Below, piece after piece: positions 1-8,312 of a stretch of 10,971 bases of DNA. The notes under the pieces were generated by a model that saw nothing but the letters and a program-made list of their open reading frames with translations, did not search any database and was not told the origin of the DNA. Origin of the DNA: Gamarada debralockiae (Eukaryota > Ascomycota > Leotiomycetes > Helotiales > Hyphodiscaceae); contig NXFV01001590.1 in assembly GCA_002803225.1 (NCBI GenBank), positions 1 through 10,971 on the forward strand, read 5' to 3'. Each line of letters opens with the position of its first letter. Within the stretch, counting starts at the first letter, position 1. The translations under genes and the position numbers were made by a program.

Positions 1-13
1 GGGGGGGGGGGGG
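1..13. repeat. 13-base G run at the window start
   Basis: The first 13 bases are all G and ordinary mixed sequence follows. Together with the G-rich far end, this suggests a contig edge or a sequencing/assembly artefact rather than a functional element. Inference only. Confidence 0.7.
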
Positions 14-36
14 TTCGATATGTGGTTAGAACAAGG

Positions 37-41
37 CCAAT
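37..41 (+). promoter_or_regulatory. CCAAT box upstream of the AhpD-like gene
   Basis: GGCCAATCA lies about 130 bp before the start codon at 174. It fits the preferred purine-rich context of the fungal CCAAT-binding (Hap) complex, which is known to take part in redox and iron regulation in aspergilli. The motif is short, so chance occurrence is possible. No clear TATA box was seen. Confidence 0.35.
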
Positions 42-97
42 CAAAGCCGAGTCTTCGACAGGGATGAAGTTGATAGCCGGGTAGCGGGGTAACCATC

Positions 98-128
98 CTA
101 CTCACTTTGAAATCAAGGGAGTGAGTAG
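98..128 (+). promoter_or_regulatory. nested inverted repeat before the AhpD-like gene
   Basis: CTACTCACT (98-106) and AGTGAGTAG (120-128) are perfect reverse complements. Directly inside them TTGA (107-110) pairs with TCAA (113-116), which leaves a 2-nt loop and a 3-nt GGG bulge. This gives a 13-bp interrupted stem ending 45 bp before the start codon. It could be a dimeric transcription-factor site or a 5' UTR hairpin; the sequence does not decide. Confidence 0.45.
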
Positions 129-173
129 CAACAGCTGCCTTTTGTCGCGAACTTAACCAAAGGCAAACCAATC

Positions 174-749
174 ATGCCCCACATCGCCCTCCCCTCCAAC
201 AAGCCCGGCATGGTAGCCCTAGCCGCCTACCGGCCAGACGTTTACACCCGTGTCGCCTCCCTCGCCGACCTCCTGCTCCACCAATCGCACCCATCCAGCA
301 CCCTCACCCCGGGCGAGCGGGAGTTAATCGCCACCCATGTCTCCTCCCTGAATAACTGCGCCTACTGCACATCATCTCACGGCTCTGTCGCCGCCGCCCA
401 TTTGCACGACCCAAAAGTAGTCGAAGACATAAAAACGGATTTTGAGAGCAGTGAAGTTAGCCCGAAGATGAAAGCACTGCTGAGGATTGCGGGAATGGTG
501 CAGAAGAGCGGGAAGGAAGTGAGTGGAGAGGCAGTTGAGGAAGCGAAGAAGGAAGGTGCGACGGATATGGATGTCCATGATACGGTGTTGATTGCGGCGG
601 CGTTTTGTATGTTTAATCGGTATGTTGATGGGTTGGGGACGGAGATGCCGGAGAATATGGATGAGTTCAAGAGCAGGGGAGCGGTTCTTGCTGAGAAGGG
701 GTATGCGGCAATGGCTCCGCCGGCAGGTCCGAGAGATGATGATAAGTGA
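174..749 (+). CDS. AhpD-like / carboxymuconolactone decarboxylase family protein
   Basis: A 191-residue intronless protein of the AhpD/CMD superfamily, small helical proteins that include alkylhydroperoxidases and peroxidase-related enzymes. The AhpD signature E-x11-C-x2-C-x3-H is complete: E50, C62, C65 and H69, within NNCAYCTSSHG. In AhpD these residues form the redox-active dithiol and proton relay that reduce peroxides. The real substrate of this fungal copy cannot be told from sequence. There is no signal peptide or membrane segment, so a cytosolic location is likely. The start at 174 has A at -3 and suits the family length. The hydrophilic C-terminus (residues 180-191) is probably disordered. 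Codon choice changes along the gene: codons up to about position 415 mostly end in C, later ones mostly in G, T or A. An AATAAA lies 88 bp after the stop. The gene converges on the HET relic. Confidence 0.88.
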   Translation: MPHIALPSNKPGMVALAAYRPDVYTRVASLADLLLHQSHPSSTLTPGERELIATHVSSLNNCAYCTSSHGSVAAAHLHDPKVVEDIKTDFESSEVSPKMKALLRIAGMVQKSGKEVSGEAVEEAKKEGATDMDVHDTVLIAAAFCMFNRYVDGLGTEMPENMDEFKSRGAVLAEKGYAAMAPPAGPRDDDK

Positions 750-836
750 GATGGGGATGTGGTGAGTAAAGGAGGAACTTGCCACGGGGCCTTCAGCGAG
801 GCGCATCAAATCAGATAGTGATCAAGACTGGAATAC

Positions 837-842
837 AATAAA
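837..842 (+). terminator. poly(A) signal AATAAA for the AhpD-like gene
   Basis: A canonical AATAAA 88 bp after the stop codon at 747-749, in AT-richer DNA between two convergent genes. Position and orientation suit 3' end formation for the upstream gene. Fungal poly(A) signals are loose, so this rests on the hexamer and its place. Confidence 0.5.
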
Positions 843-917
843 GAAGCGCAACTTAAAGCCCATATGATATCTACTGTAACCGTTGATAGTCAATGTTGGG
901 ACTATACCGATTGTCTG

Positions 918-2945
918 TTAAATGATCGTAACAACTTGCTCCTCGCATTCAATAAAGAGGGCCAGGCATCATCATCAAAAAGCGGCCGATCCCGGACCTT
1001 GGTCTGCCCAGTTGAAAACATGCCAACGCGCCTGAAACGTGAACTGTCGACTCCTCGAAACACCAGCCCTCTTCAATTCCGCTTGTTGAGGACGTGGTCA
1101 CTTCTCACAATTTGCAGAAGCAGAACAGGCATATAGTCAACTTTACCCGCATCAAAATTATCGTCCAAAGCATCGGGCTTCCACTCAAGCCATTTCTCCG
1201 TACAGTAACCTTCGATGCCTTGTAATCTTTCCTTCTTGAGGCTGCTGTCACGTTTGACCAGAAGATCGTTTTTCACCGACCACAATGCATCGCATAAGTC
1301 CTTTGATGACCAAAACACCCGAAATAACGGTCCCGTACGAAAAGCTCTTGTTAGACAGTTCGACTTCACAGGCCACTTCCTGCAAGAAAGGGCACTCAAT
1401 TTTGATCCCCCCTGTTTGTGAAGTCGGGTCCGGTTGAGGTCCAGACCAACTGGGCCTTCAATAGATACCCACGATCAGGTAGGACAGCAGTATTCCTTTG
1501 GCCTAGGAAACAACACCACGTTCTGCGCATTGACAGACCACAGGAGGGATATCGGGAGAGAAAATCGCCGGCCAGGTACTCACTATTGAAGACGGATCCA
1601 TATTTCTCCGCAATCGCAGAAATAGCCAGGAGTTTATCGCTTGGGAAAGTGAGGGCGTGGGCGGTATAAGCGTGCACCGTCTTTAGCCACAAATCCAGGG
1701 CATTCCGTACATCAACAGTTCTAGCTCGCCATTACCAATCTTTTTGATTCTGGAACGAATCCCAAAAGACTTCGTGACCGTGATTGAGAACGTATATTAC
1801 CCCTTCGCGGAAAACAGGGCGAACTTTCCAACCATCAGTGTAAGTCTTATAGTGGGGCCGTGGGCCCTGGTAGTACTAGCTCGTCTTTCGGGTTCCAATT
1901 TCCACAACTGGAGAGGCAAGCAAACCTTCTTGTAGAGTCCAGGCGCGGGTTGTCGTTGGCTCTCCATGTTCAAGCGGGCGTAGCAAGGTCACAGATTTTA
2001 GAGCACCGATTAGACATCGGATTGGGAGCTCGAAGATGAGCTTGGGAAACTTAGTAATGGCGGTCTCCAAGCCCTTGTTCAGCAGGAACCCTTTATGAAC
2101 GCTGCCCGCACGGGCTGCAATCATAGTGACGATTGCATGGCTGTATATCTGCGGCATCTGCGAAATTTCTTGCGCTTTGTCGTTGTCATCGTCTTGGAGG
2201 ATGCAAATGGAGTCGATCCAAATGAGCCGGATGTTGAGTCCACTGCTCATTATAACCGCATCCCGAATTGTTTGAGGCATTAGTTGCCATTCGATACTTT
2301 TTAGCCAGCTGTTTTCTGTATTTCGAGTCTCCTTCAGTGGCTGATCACCGCCCCAGCAATAACTTAAAGCTGCATACGGCTCATGGTGCTGGGGACTTCA
2401 TGCGCGTCTGGTACAGCCGCCCACCGCTCATCTATTCGGAAGCCGCGATCTTTCGGCTTATACATCTGTAAAGCTCAATGTGTCTTCGATAGTCTCCAAT
2501 AGCCTCCGGAATATGAACGGTGGTTCTTTTCAGTCTATTGATCGTACTGTTGGAGATTCCAAGCCTTGGAAGTTAAGCCTGCTGCCCAGGCTGCCCTTTG
2601 TGCGTGGAATTTCAACCGAACGTAAAGGCCCGAAATTTCAGGATGAATCACCAAAGCCCACTCTGCGTATGTTTATTCCGAAAACCTTCAATTCACGATA
2701 CGACTTGCCAGTTCGGATGTTCCTGTGCGCTATTCCAGCTGATTCTAGTCAGCACCGCAATGGCGTATTCCTCAAAAGCTTCAGCTTGGACTTGATCCAT
2801 ACGAGAGTACGGGCTGATTCAAGACAAGACACGGAAAATCGAGCCTTTAATTTGATCTGGTGCAGTCAGCAGAAGGAAATCCCCTGTGTTGCGCAGTCTA
2901 ACAATGGTACGTTCAAAGGACTCTCCCCCAAGTCTATAGTATTCG
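918..2945 (-). pseudogene. decayed HET-domain (heterokaryon incompatibility) gene
   Basis: HET proteins trigger regulated cell death after non-self recognition in fungi. The order of conserved blocks on the minus strand is clear: YAALSYCWGGDQ (2376-2341), WIDSICILQDD (2220-2188), RAWTLQE (1947-1927), an LTFPSDKLLAISAIA block near 1650-1610, and a C-terminal block with FRRVGMF near 1030. The gene probably ends at the TAA 918-920 after ECEEQVVTII. One frame runs from 2397 to 1396 but carries TAG (1876-1878) and TAA (1732-1734) and closes at TGA (1396-1398). Similarity then resumes in another frame, which has TGA at 1073-1075 and needs a further shift near 950. The block before 2398 is also out of frame. 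The 5' limit near 2945 rests on weak coding character only (GESFERTIVRLRNTGDF). So many lesions mean a pseudogene, not a mis-called intron. Confidence 0.85.
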
Positions 2946-3615
2946 TCTTATTGACACTTGGCTAGAAGTCTCAGATTAGATTGATAATTCGGCCTATCTG
3001 AAAGAGAAAGCGATGTCATTTATCAGCGTTGATCTCCCACCAGGATTTTGCATGTAATCTTACAATATATTTCGGTTGTACACATTAAGATTCTAGCTTC
3101 AACTAAAGTACAGAAAGACGAGTATCACAATCTTAGAAGAAGGCATCCCTGTTATAATATCGAACATCGGAAGCTCTGAATCAAGCGATGCGTAGAATTA
3201 TGGCATTAACTACGGCGATGGAACTGATTGTAGACTTCTCAGCGTCTCTGAGGGTGAGGCATTTGTACCTCCTAGTGGCACAAATGGATTTGAGGGCCCT
3301 CCGTCAGCCTACTGTTGATAGCGATACGGTTTACACGACAGACTGGGCGTCGACTTTGTCATGAGGCTATCATAGTTATGTATTAAACGAGGTGCGATCA
3401 TATGTATTTTAATTTCACTGCAAGATTCAGGTATGCCCCGCTGGCTGGTACCCTCCCTGTCCAATGCGATCTCGCAGCTCGCAGTTTGCTATGGGATGAG
3501 ATTTGAGATTGTTAACTTCTAGTAACTCTCCATCATAATATCCACTACATAAGAGTCATAAATTACCACGAGAACCCCCCAAAATTTTCGTTCCGTCTTT
3601 CCTAGATTTACCCTA
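2946..3615. other. intergenic stretch without a supported gene
   Basis: About 670 bp between the HET relic and the 3' end of the NACHT gene. All six frames are interrupted; the longest ATG frame seen (3200-3364, plus, 54 codons) has no recognisable motif. No tRNA-like cloverleaf, repeat array or element terminus was noticed. It probably contains the 3' UTR of the NACHT gene and the remains of the HET promoter. Confidence 0.5.
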
Positions 3616-3862
3616 CTACCGAGATTCGACTAGCATGCAATATACGAACGTATCGGCTCCCGACAGCTTCAAAACATGCTCTCCAAATTCGACAAGCCAC
3701 ATGCCCCTGTACTTGTCGTCATATAGGCTACTAATAATTCTGCGTGATGTCTTGATATTTTCAAGTACTCCCCATGATTGCTCATCGAACGACTCACGCA
3801 CTCTCTGGCTCTCATCACCAGCATCATTTCGCTGCTGGCCGCGATGGCCGTGGCTTTTTAAC
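3616..3862 (-). CDS. possible terminal exon or 3' relic of the NACHT gene
   Basis: A minus-strand frame is open from 3867 to the TAG at 3616-3618. It encodes a hydrophilic segment and ends in GEHVLKLSGADTFVYC, which resembles the last ankyrin-like helix pair (LL..GAD) often found at the end of NACHT proteins of this type. The upstream NACHT frame stops at TGA 3987-3989. If a GTGATT donor at 3990 is joined to a CTTAG acceptor at 3863 (128-nt intron, phase 2), the two frames connect without a break and the protein grows from about 889 to about 970 residues. The donor is not optimal and no clear branch point was seen. A frameshifted read-through relic, or an unrelated ORF, fits almost as well. 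Confidence 0.35.
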
Positions 3863-3986
3863 CTAAGCTACAGCGGATTTGATTTTGACTAGCTCTCCCA
3901 GTTCCCAAAGAACACCTCATGCGAAACGAAGAGCCTCATCTTGAGAGTGTGACTTGAAATTTCCAATACTCAAGCCAGCAAGTGAA

Positions 3987-6709
3987 TCACCGTAGAAACC
4001 AGGGTATTAACCAATAAGCCCGCTTCTGTTTTACACCGATATCGCGGCATTCTCCGGGCTGAATAGTTGCACCTAGGCTCTCAAGGAAATTTATCATGCG
4101 AGCATCGTGAGAATCTGGCGTGAGCTCATCAACCTCCTCTGATGGCATTTTGAAACGCAGCAGAGATAGTGCGAGAGGGTTGAATCGTCGGGGAATTTCA
4201 ACAGACACCTTTGACCCAACGTATCCAGTTAAATTATAAACTGCTGCAATGTGAAGGAATGTCACTTCCAAGGCTAGCAAAGATTGAAGTGAGACTCTAG
4301 GTATAAAAGGTATCATCCAGTGTTGGCGGCCCGAAAAATTCACCGCTAGGAATCTGTCCATCCGGTCTAGAAGTTTGATCTGAGTAGGATGTGTCTCGAT
4401 ATTCGGATCTATATCTTCGGCATAGACCAAACAACTCTTGACCAACCGCGGGATCATTTCTCTTGCTGCTTGGGGAGAACGGCGAATTTGAAACATTAAA
4501 TCGAGGATGTGTGATTTCATCATTAAGACTCCGGGGTTAAGTTCTGCGATGCAACCTCTACCGAGTAAGTCGAGCCCAAAAGGATTTTGCTCGATGAAGT
4601 CCCGAGCAGTTCTGTGGAACCATTTGACCGGGGCATCTTCTCGATCTGAATGACGGCCGATTTCAACCAAACCGGCACATCTTGCCGCCAATTGTATCTC
4701 AATGTCCTCGCACCTTTTAGCGAGAAATTTTGATGACAGTGTGTCGATTTCTGAGAATTCAAAATCTGTGCTGACAGCAAAGTAGAATCTCCTAACGTTG
4801 AGATATTCCATGGAATGGTTGACCGAAAGCCGGTGAAATAAGCGGAGGAGTTGAACAGCTTTGGATGCCCATTGCAAATATATAGGTTCGATTCGACTTA
4901 GTAAATGTTGGTAGAGGGGCTCGATTTCTCTTGGGAGTTCTCGCAGGCGGGTTAAAAGCTCCTGAATCGAATCTCGATTTCGAATGCCATTCAACAGCGA
5001 ACGGACGACGATCTGGACCCATAAGAAAACTCCGTCTGCTTTGTCCACTGTCTCCTTAACGAGGGTGGATGCGTCTTTGGGCGCCTGATCTGCAAGTCGT
5101 TGAAAAGACTCATTTTGACCGAACCTTTCACTAACGAAGTGTTGAATATCCATAAAGGTCAGATCTTGAAGGCGCAGGCTAGGACACGAATCGAAAGCTT
5201 CTCGAAAGATGACCAGAGGCCTGCTCGATAAGCAGACCTTCACGTTTGGTGAGTGTGCAATTTCTTTGAAAAGAGATGCTATCTCCTCGTGATCCCCGTC
5301 GAATTCGTCTAGGCCATCTACCAAGAGACATGTTTTAAGTGGGATCTCCCTTTGCTGAACAAAAGACTTGAAAGCTGCCATGAGCGTCCGTAGGGACCAA
5401 GATTCCGGTGAAGGCCCGAATGATTGACCTTCTTTCAGAAATTTCGAGTAGTTGGTGGCCCAGGTCTGCGGCATGATTATCGGTGCTAGTTCTGGACATG
5501 CTTCCAAGATTTGAAAGAGTAGAGACCGGAGCAACCCAGCTTGTGATCGCTGTTCGCGGCTGCCGCTGTTCCAAAAGAAGAAAGTAGCAATGCAGAGTGG
5601 ATCACCACCTGTCCACTCCTCTAGATACTTCCGTGTCCGGTTGTTGTCAAAGATGTGCTTCATAAGAGTTGTCTTTCCGGATCCCGCCTTCCCGTTGATC
5701 CAATACACACCTTCGCGTTCTTTAAGCCAATTGCTGAGATTACTCCAAGGTAGCTGCTCGGCTGTGGGATCACTGAAAATCCATTCAAAGGTGTTTGGAA
5801 TGCATCAATCACATCTTCGTAGCGGTGCCTCATCGACTCATACGCTAATGCTTCTGTAATTCGCATCTGAATTGAGAACCGGAGCTTAGATTCCTCTGTA
5901 TCTGAGACGGCAAAAATTTCAACCTCTGCGACAACTTCGCCATTCTGAAGATACTTTTCATCGTACGAGGCATTCATGATTATCTCTCGAGTTTTCCTGT
6001 GTTCGTCCTGATTGATGGCATCTAGGCGACTGGCGATTTGAGTGAGCGCTAGTGTTTGACTGTTGATTTGATCGCGCATTTCGTCCGTCATCTTTTTGAT
6101 TTTCTTGCTGGTATCAAGAAGTGAGAGTATGATGAGCTGTGTCTGTTTATTAAGAGAATCAAAGCGGTCGGACATGCAGAGGGCTTGTGTATCGATGCTT
6201 TCTCTGTTGCTGGATTAGAAAAATAATTCAATGTAAGGTTGTCTGAACTCGACCTACCGGATGGAGAGCATGAGTCGAGTTTCCAGAACATCTCGTAGCT
6301 CCAACAATTCTGCTTTTAATGCCTCTATTTGATCCCGTCTCCAGGCAGTTTTCACTGCCATTTGAAGACTCTCCCATTTTCGATGCCCTGCTCCTTTCAC
6401 TTTCAAACCTTCCAAGCGGGCCACGAGTTCCTCGGCGACCTTTCCAGCGTGGCTGCATATATTCTCAAATTCAATATCCCATTTCGTATTCTTCCGGTTC
6501 TGAGGCCCTGAGAACATCAACGCGGGTTGCTGTTTTAACTTGACCAGGAAGGCACGAAGATCGCTGGCGATAAGCTCTAGCTGAACGTGGGCTTCTAATG
6601 TCCCGTGGGAGGATTTGTAGAAATCCCTGCTGCTGGAAAAAAGCTTGTAGCTGAAGTCCACAAATTGAACAACGCTACCAGCGAGCGATAATGCAGATAG
6701 AGGGTCCAT
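3987..6709 (-). pseudogene. NACHT-domain STAND (NLR-like) protein, one frameshift
   Basis: NACHT proteins are signal-transducing NTPases; in fungi many act in non-self recognition and cell death. The ATG at 6709 opens MDPLSALSLAGSVVQFVDF, the common N-terminus of one fungal NACHT group, with G at -3 and +4. Exon 1 is 6709-6258 and the intron starts GTAGGT at 6257. The acceptor is CAG ending at 6210 or, better spaced from the CTAAT branch point, CAACAG ending at 6204; both keep frame. Residues 1-310 are helical. Then come the P-loop GKAGSGKT (5693-5670, about residue 322), Walker B LLVDGLDE (5327-5304, about 444), a sensor-like KVCLSSRP (5240-5217) and WFHRTARDF (about 4622-4596), typical of the region after NACHT in these proteins. 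Between DAFQ and the P-loop the frame changes near 5785-5797 with no splice signals. The coding length is one base short of a multiple of three, so I infer one deleted base, either a mutation or a sequencing error. No WD40, TPR or long ankyrin array follows. Confidence 0.87.
6204..6257 (-). other. intron 1 of the NACHT gene, tandem acceptors
   Basis: GTAGGT donor at 6257, a T-rich run, CTAAT, then two acceptors 6 nt apart (CAG ending 6210, CAACAG ending 6204). The intron is 48 or 54 nt and both versions join the same frame, differing by two residues. The first AG is only about 5 nt from the branch-point A, which favours the second. Confidence 0.7.
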
Positions 6710-6759
6710 ATCCAAGAGTGAAGAAGTAACCAAGTTTTCGCATTGCAAGAAAGTTTTTC

Positions 6760-6799
6760 GGCGCGAACGGGGCTGTCGCTTGGCGCGAACTCAGCCCCG
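6760..6799 (-). promoter_or_regulatory. paired GGCGCGAAC elements and inverted repeat before the NACHT gene
   Basis: GGCGCGAAC occurs at 6760-6768 and again at 6782-6790, 22 bp apart (about two helical turns). CGGGGCTG (6768-6775) and CAGCCCCG (6792-6799) form an 8-bp inverted repeat around the second copy. The block lies 50-90 bp before the NACHT start at 6709. GGCGCGAA is the reverse complement of an E2F/MBF-type core, but binding by such a factor is only a guess. Confidence 0.4.
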
Positions 6800-7500
6800 A
6801 AACTTTTTTCATCTGCCTGCAGATCATTTGCCCGCAGCTCTCCTCCACCCGACAACGAACACTAATTCTTCAATCCGGTCACCTTCGGTGTCTAATGGAA
6901 GTAGAATGAGGTTCGAAACTCCCTCGTCTTCAGCGGAAGGTCAGGGCCAGTCTGTTATGAACCCTGAGTCAAACCTGTCGAGATTGTCTCAAGCTCTGGC
7001 TTCGGGTGACTTCTACATCCAGCTTCAGTGCACAGCCACAAACACGAACCGTGCCTGAAAGCCCAAAACGTCAACGAGGCTTAAAACATGTGCTTGGTAG
7101 GCCCGGCATATACTGGTGCAGGGACATCCCATCCACTTCTAACCGACAGCTTGGGCGGGTTAGTTGGAATGACATAATAAGGCATAGCTTATAATTTCTT
7201 CTTTCTGTAGCTTAAGAGAGCTCTTCCCATCCTACTAATTCTAAACCTTCAGGTATCAGCTAGTCTTTAAAATGCCGCAATATTTCGCCCTAAAACAGCT
7301 CCAATTCACAGGTGGCATAGTAGCGAAAAACAAGCACATGCACGATAAACCAGATCAAAACCTTCAATTGAACACTAATGGCTAATATTACGTGCTGATA
7401 TCGAAGCTGCCCATGTTAATGTCACATTCCTAGACCGAATAAATGATATAGATTTCGGCAAAAGGACACCGATTCACACGCAACTAGAATCTGTTCTCAT
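6800..7500. other. upstream region of the NACHT gene, no supported gene
   Basis: About 700 bp. A Ser/Asn/Gln-rich plus-strand frame (6780-7058) and a few shorter frames exist, but none shows a known motif, a good start context or a splice structure. From about 7190 the DNA becomes AT-rich. I see no RNA gene or mobile-element end here. Confidence 0.45.
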
Positions 7501-7828
7501 TTAGCTAAGCATCACTAGAGATATGTCGGTAAACTTGCCTTGGTTTTCCTCCCACCAGCAGGTCAAAATGCCCTCACCATGCCATTCTTTGATCTTCTTT
7601 CTCGTCTGACAGTAGCTTCGGGGAAACCTGAGTCAGTTTGTATCACACTACATAACTCTATTTAAATCGCTTACGATGGGGTAAATGACAAGCCCGGCTG
7701 TTGAATACGCTTCCAGATTACGATATATAACTTGTGGGCTCGGCTGCAAAGAGAATGAAACGAGTATTATCGAGTTCCCTATCCCAGTCCTCGTTTGATA
7801 TAGGGATTGTAGTTGCGTTGTAAGGCAT
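7501..7828 (-). CDS. possible small spliced gene or relic, function unknown
   Basis: Not recognised. An ATG at 7828 opens a 36-residue frame (MPYNATTIPISNEDWDRE at its start) that ends at TAA 7718-7720. Further down, a GTAAGC donor at 7674 and a CTGACTCAG acceptor ending at 7628 would define a 47-nt intron. The next exon (7627-7501) can encode a lysine- and tryptophan-rich segment (KKIKEWHGEGILTCWWEE) ending at TAA 7501-7503. Both segments look protein-like, but they do not share one frame: a shift or another splice between 7770 and 7720 would be needed. The CTGAC branch point is also unusually near the acceptor. It may be a broken small gene or chance open frames. Confidence 0.22.
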
Positions 7829-7945
7829 ATTACACGTATACCTGTTGTGAACATAAATAATAATATGATTAGCTGTCTTATCAATTATATCGTTGGTTCG
7901 TTATCTGGCACATTCTTGTACCAATATGGTGATGACAAGAGTATG

Positions 7946-8312
7946 TCACGGTGTTTGAAGCAGTAACATGCTCCTGTTACTGCCATAAAGCAATAACTTT
8001 GTCAGCTCTCGACCTCCATTTCCAAATGTCAGCATAAAATGGATTATGGTCCAGTTGTGAAAGTGCAGTTGCTTCTGTAAAAATCCTCTCGTCAGCCCTT
8101 GAGTTCCATTTTGGACTGTGAGCCTAAATGAGGCGTATCTAAAATTGGCATGTATTGTCATTGTAGAGGCTTGTCGTTTTGTCCACAACCTCCAATGTTG
8201 GAAGCTAGTACAGAATGGAGTGTATCTCAACCTTAGCAATAACATGCTGCTTCTGTGGACGTGTACCGTTTTGACTCCCAATCTCCATTTCTGGATAGTC
8301 TTCATAAATTAA
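7946..8312 (-). pseudogene. decayed ankyrin-like repeat array
   Basis: Four diverged units of about 86-90 bp lie in tandem. On the minus strand the best unit reads WTIIHFMLTFGNGGRELTK followed by LLLYGSN (about 8053-7965). This matches the ankyrin pattern TPLHxA..G..E+.KLLL..GA.N, with positions such as the leucine and alanine of TPLHxA replaced. The preceding unit (VQNGTQGLTRGFL) is in the same frame 30 residues earlier. Two further units near 8226 and 8313 show the same landmarks (TCCA..ATTGGAG, GATACxCC) but need frame changes. Ankyrin repeats bind proteins and often form the sensor of fungal NLRs. No start, NTPase or full-length unit remains, so this is a fragment, perhaps the lost C-terminus of another NLR-like gene. 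Units of 29-30 rather than 33 residues are the main reservation. Confidence 0.45.
7960..7983. repeat. 9-bp inverted repeat with 6-nt loop
   Basis: GCAGTAACA (7960-7968) and TGTTACTGC (7975-7983) are perfect reverse complements. It sits at the 3' edge of the ankyrin-like relic. No T-run or other terminator-like feature follows, and fungi do not use such terminators, so a function is not claimed. Confidence 0.5.

Noticed and set aside
372..809. 145-residue minus-strand ORF over the AhpD-like gene
   Set aside because: It is the antisense shadow of a gene with a complete catalytic motif, and its own translation has no recognisable features.
864..2965. Several plus-strand ORFs, the longest at 2480-2965
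   Set aside because: They lie opposite the HET relic, whose conserved blocks on the minus strand explain the openness; no motif in the plus-strand products.
3200..3364. 54-residue plus-strand ORF
   Set aside because: No motif, no splice or promoter support; expected by chance in a 670-bp spacer.
3635..3892. 85-residue plus-strand ORF
   Set aside because: Shadow of the minus-strand candidate terminal exon; composition (many Ser, Pro, Trp) looks like antisense translation.
6780..7058. Ser/Asn/Gln-rich 92-residue plus-strand ORF divergent from the NACHT gene, considered as an NLR partner with an amyloid motif
   Set aside because: No recognisable amyloid-signalling motif, no HeLo-like domain, and the first part overlaps the promoter block of the NACHT gene.
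7394..7504. Plus-strand segment with ankyrin-like words (ADIEAA, GKRTPIH)
   Set aside because: A single short match on the other strand from the ankyrin relic, with wrong spacing between the words; probably chance.
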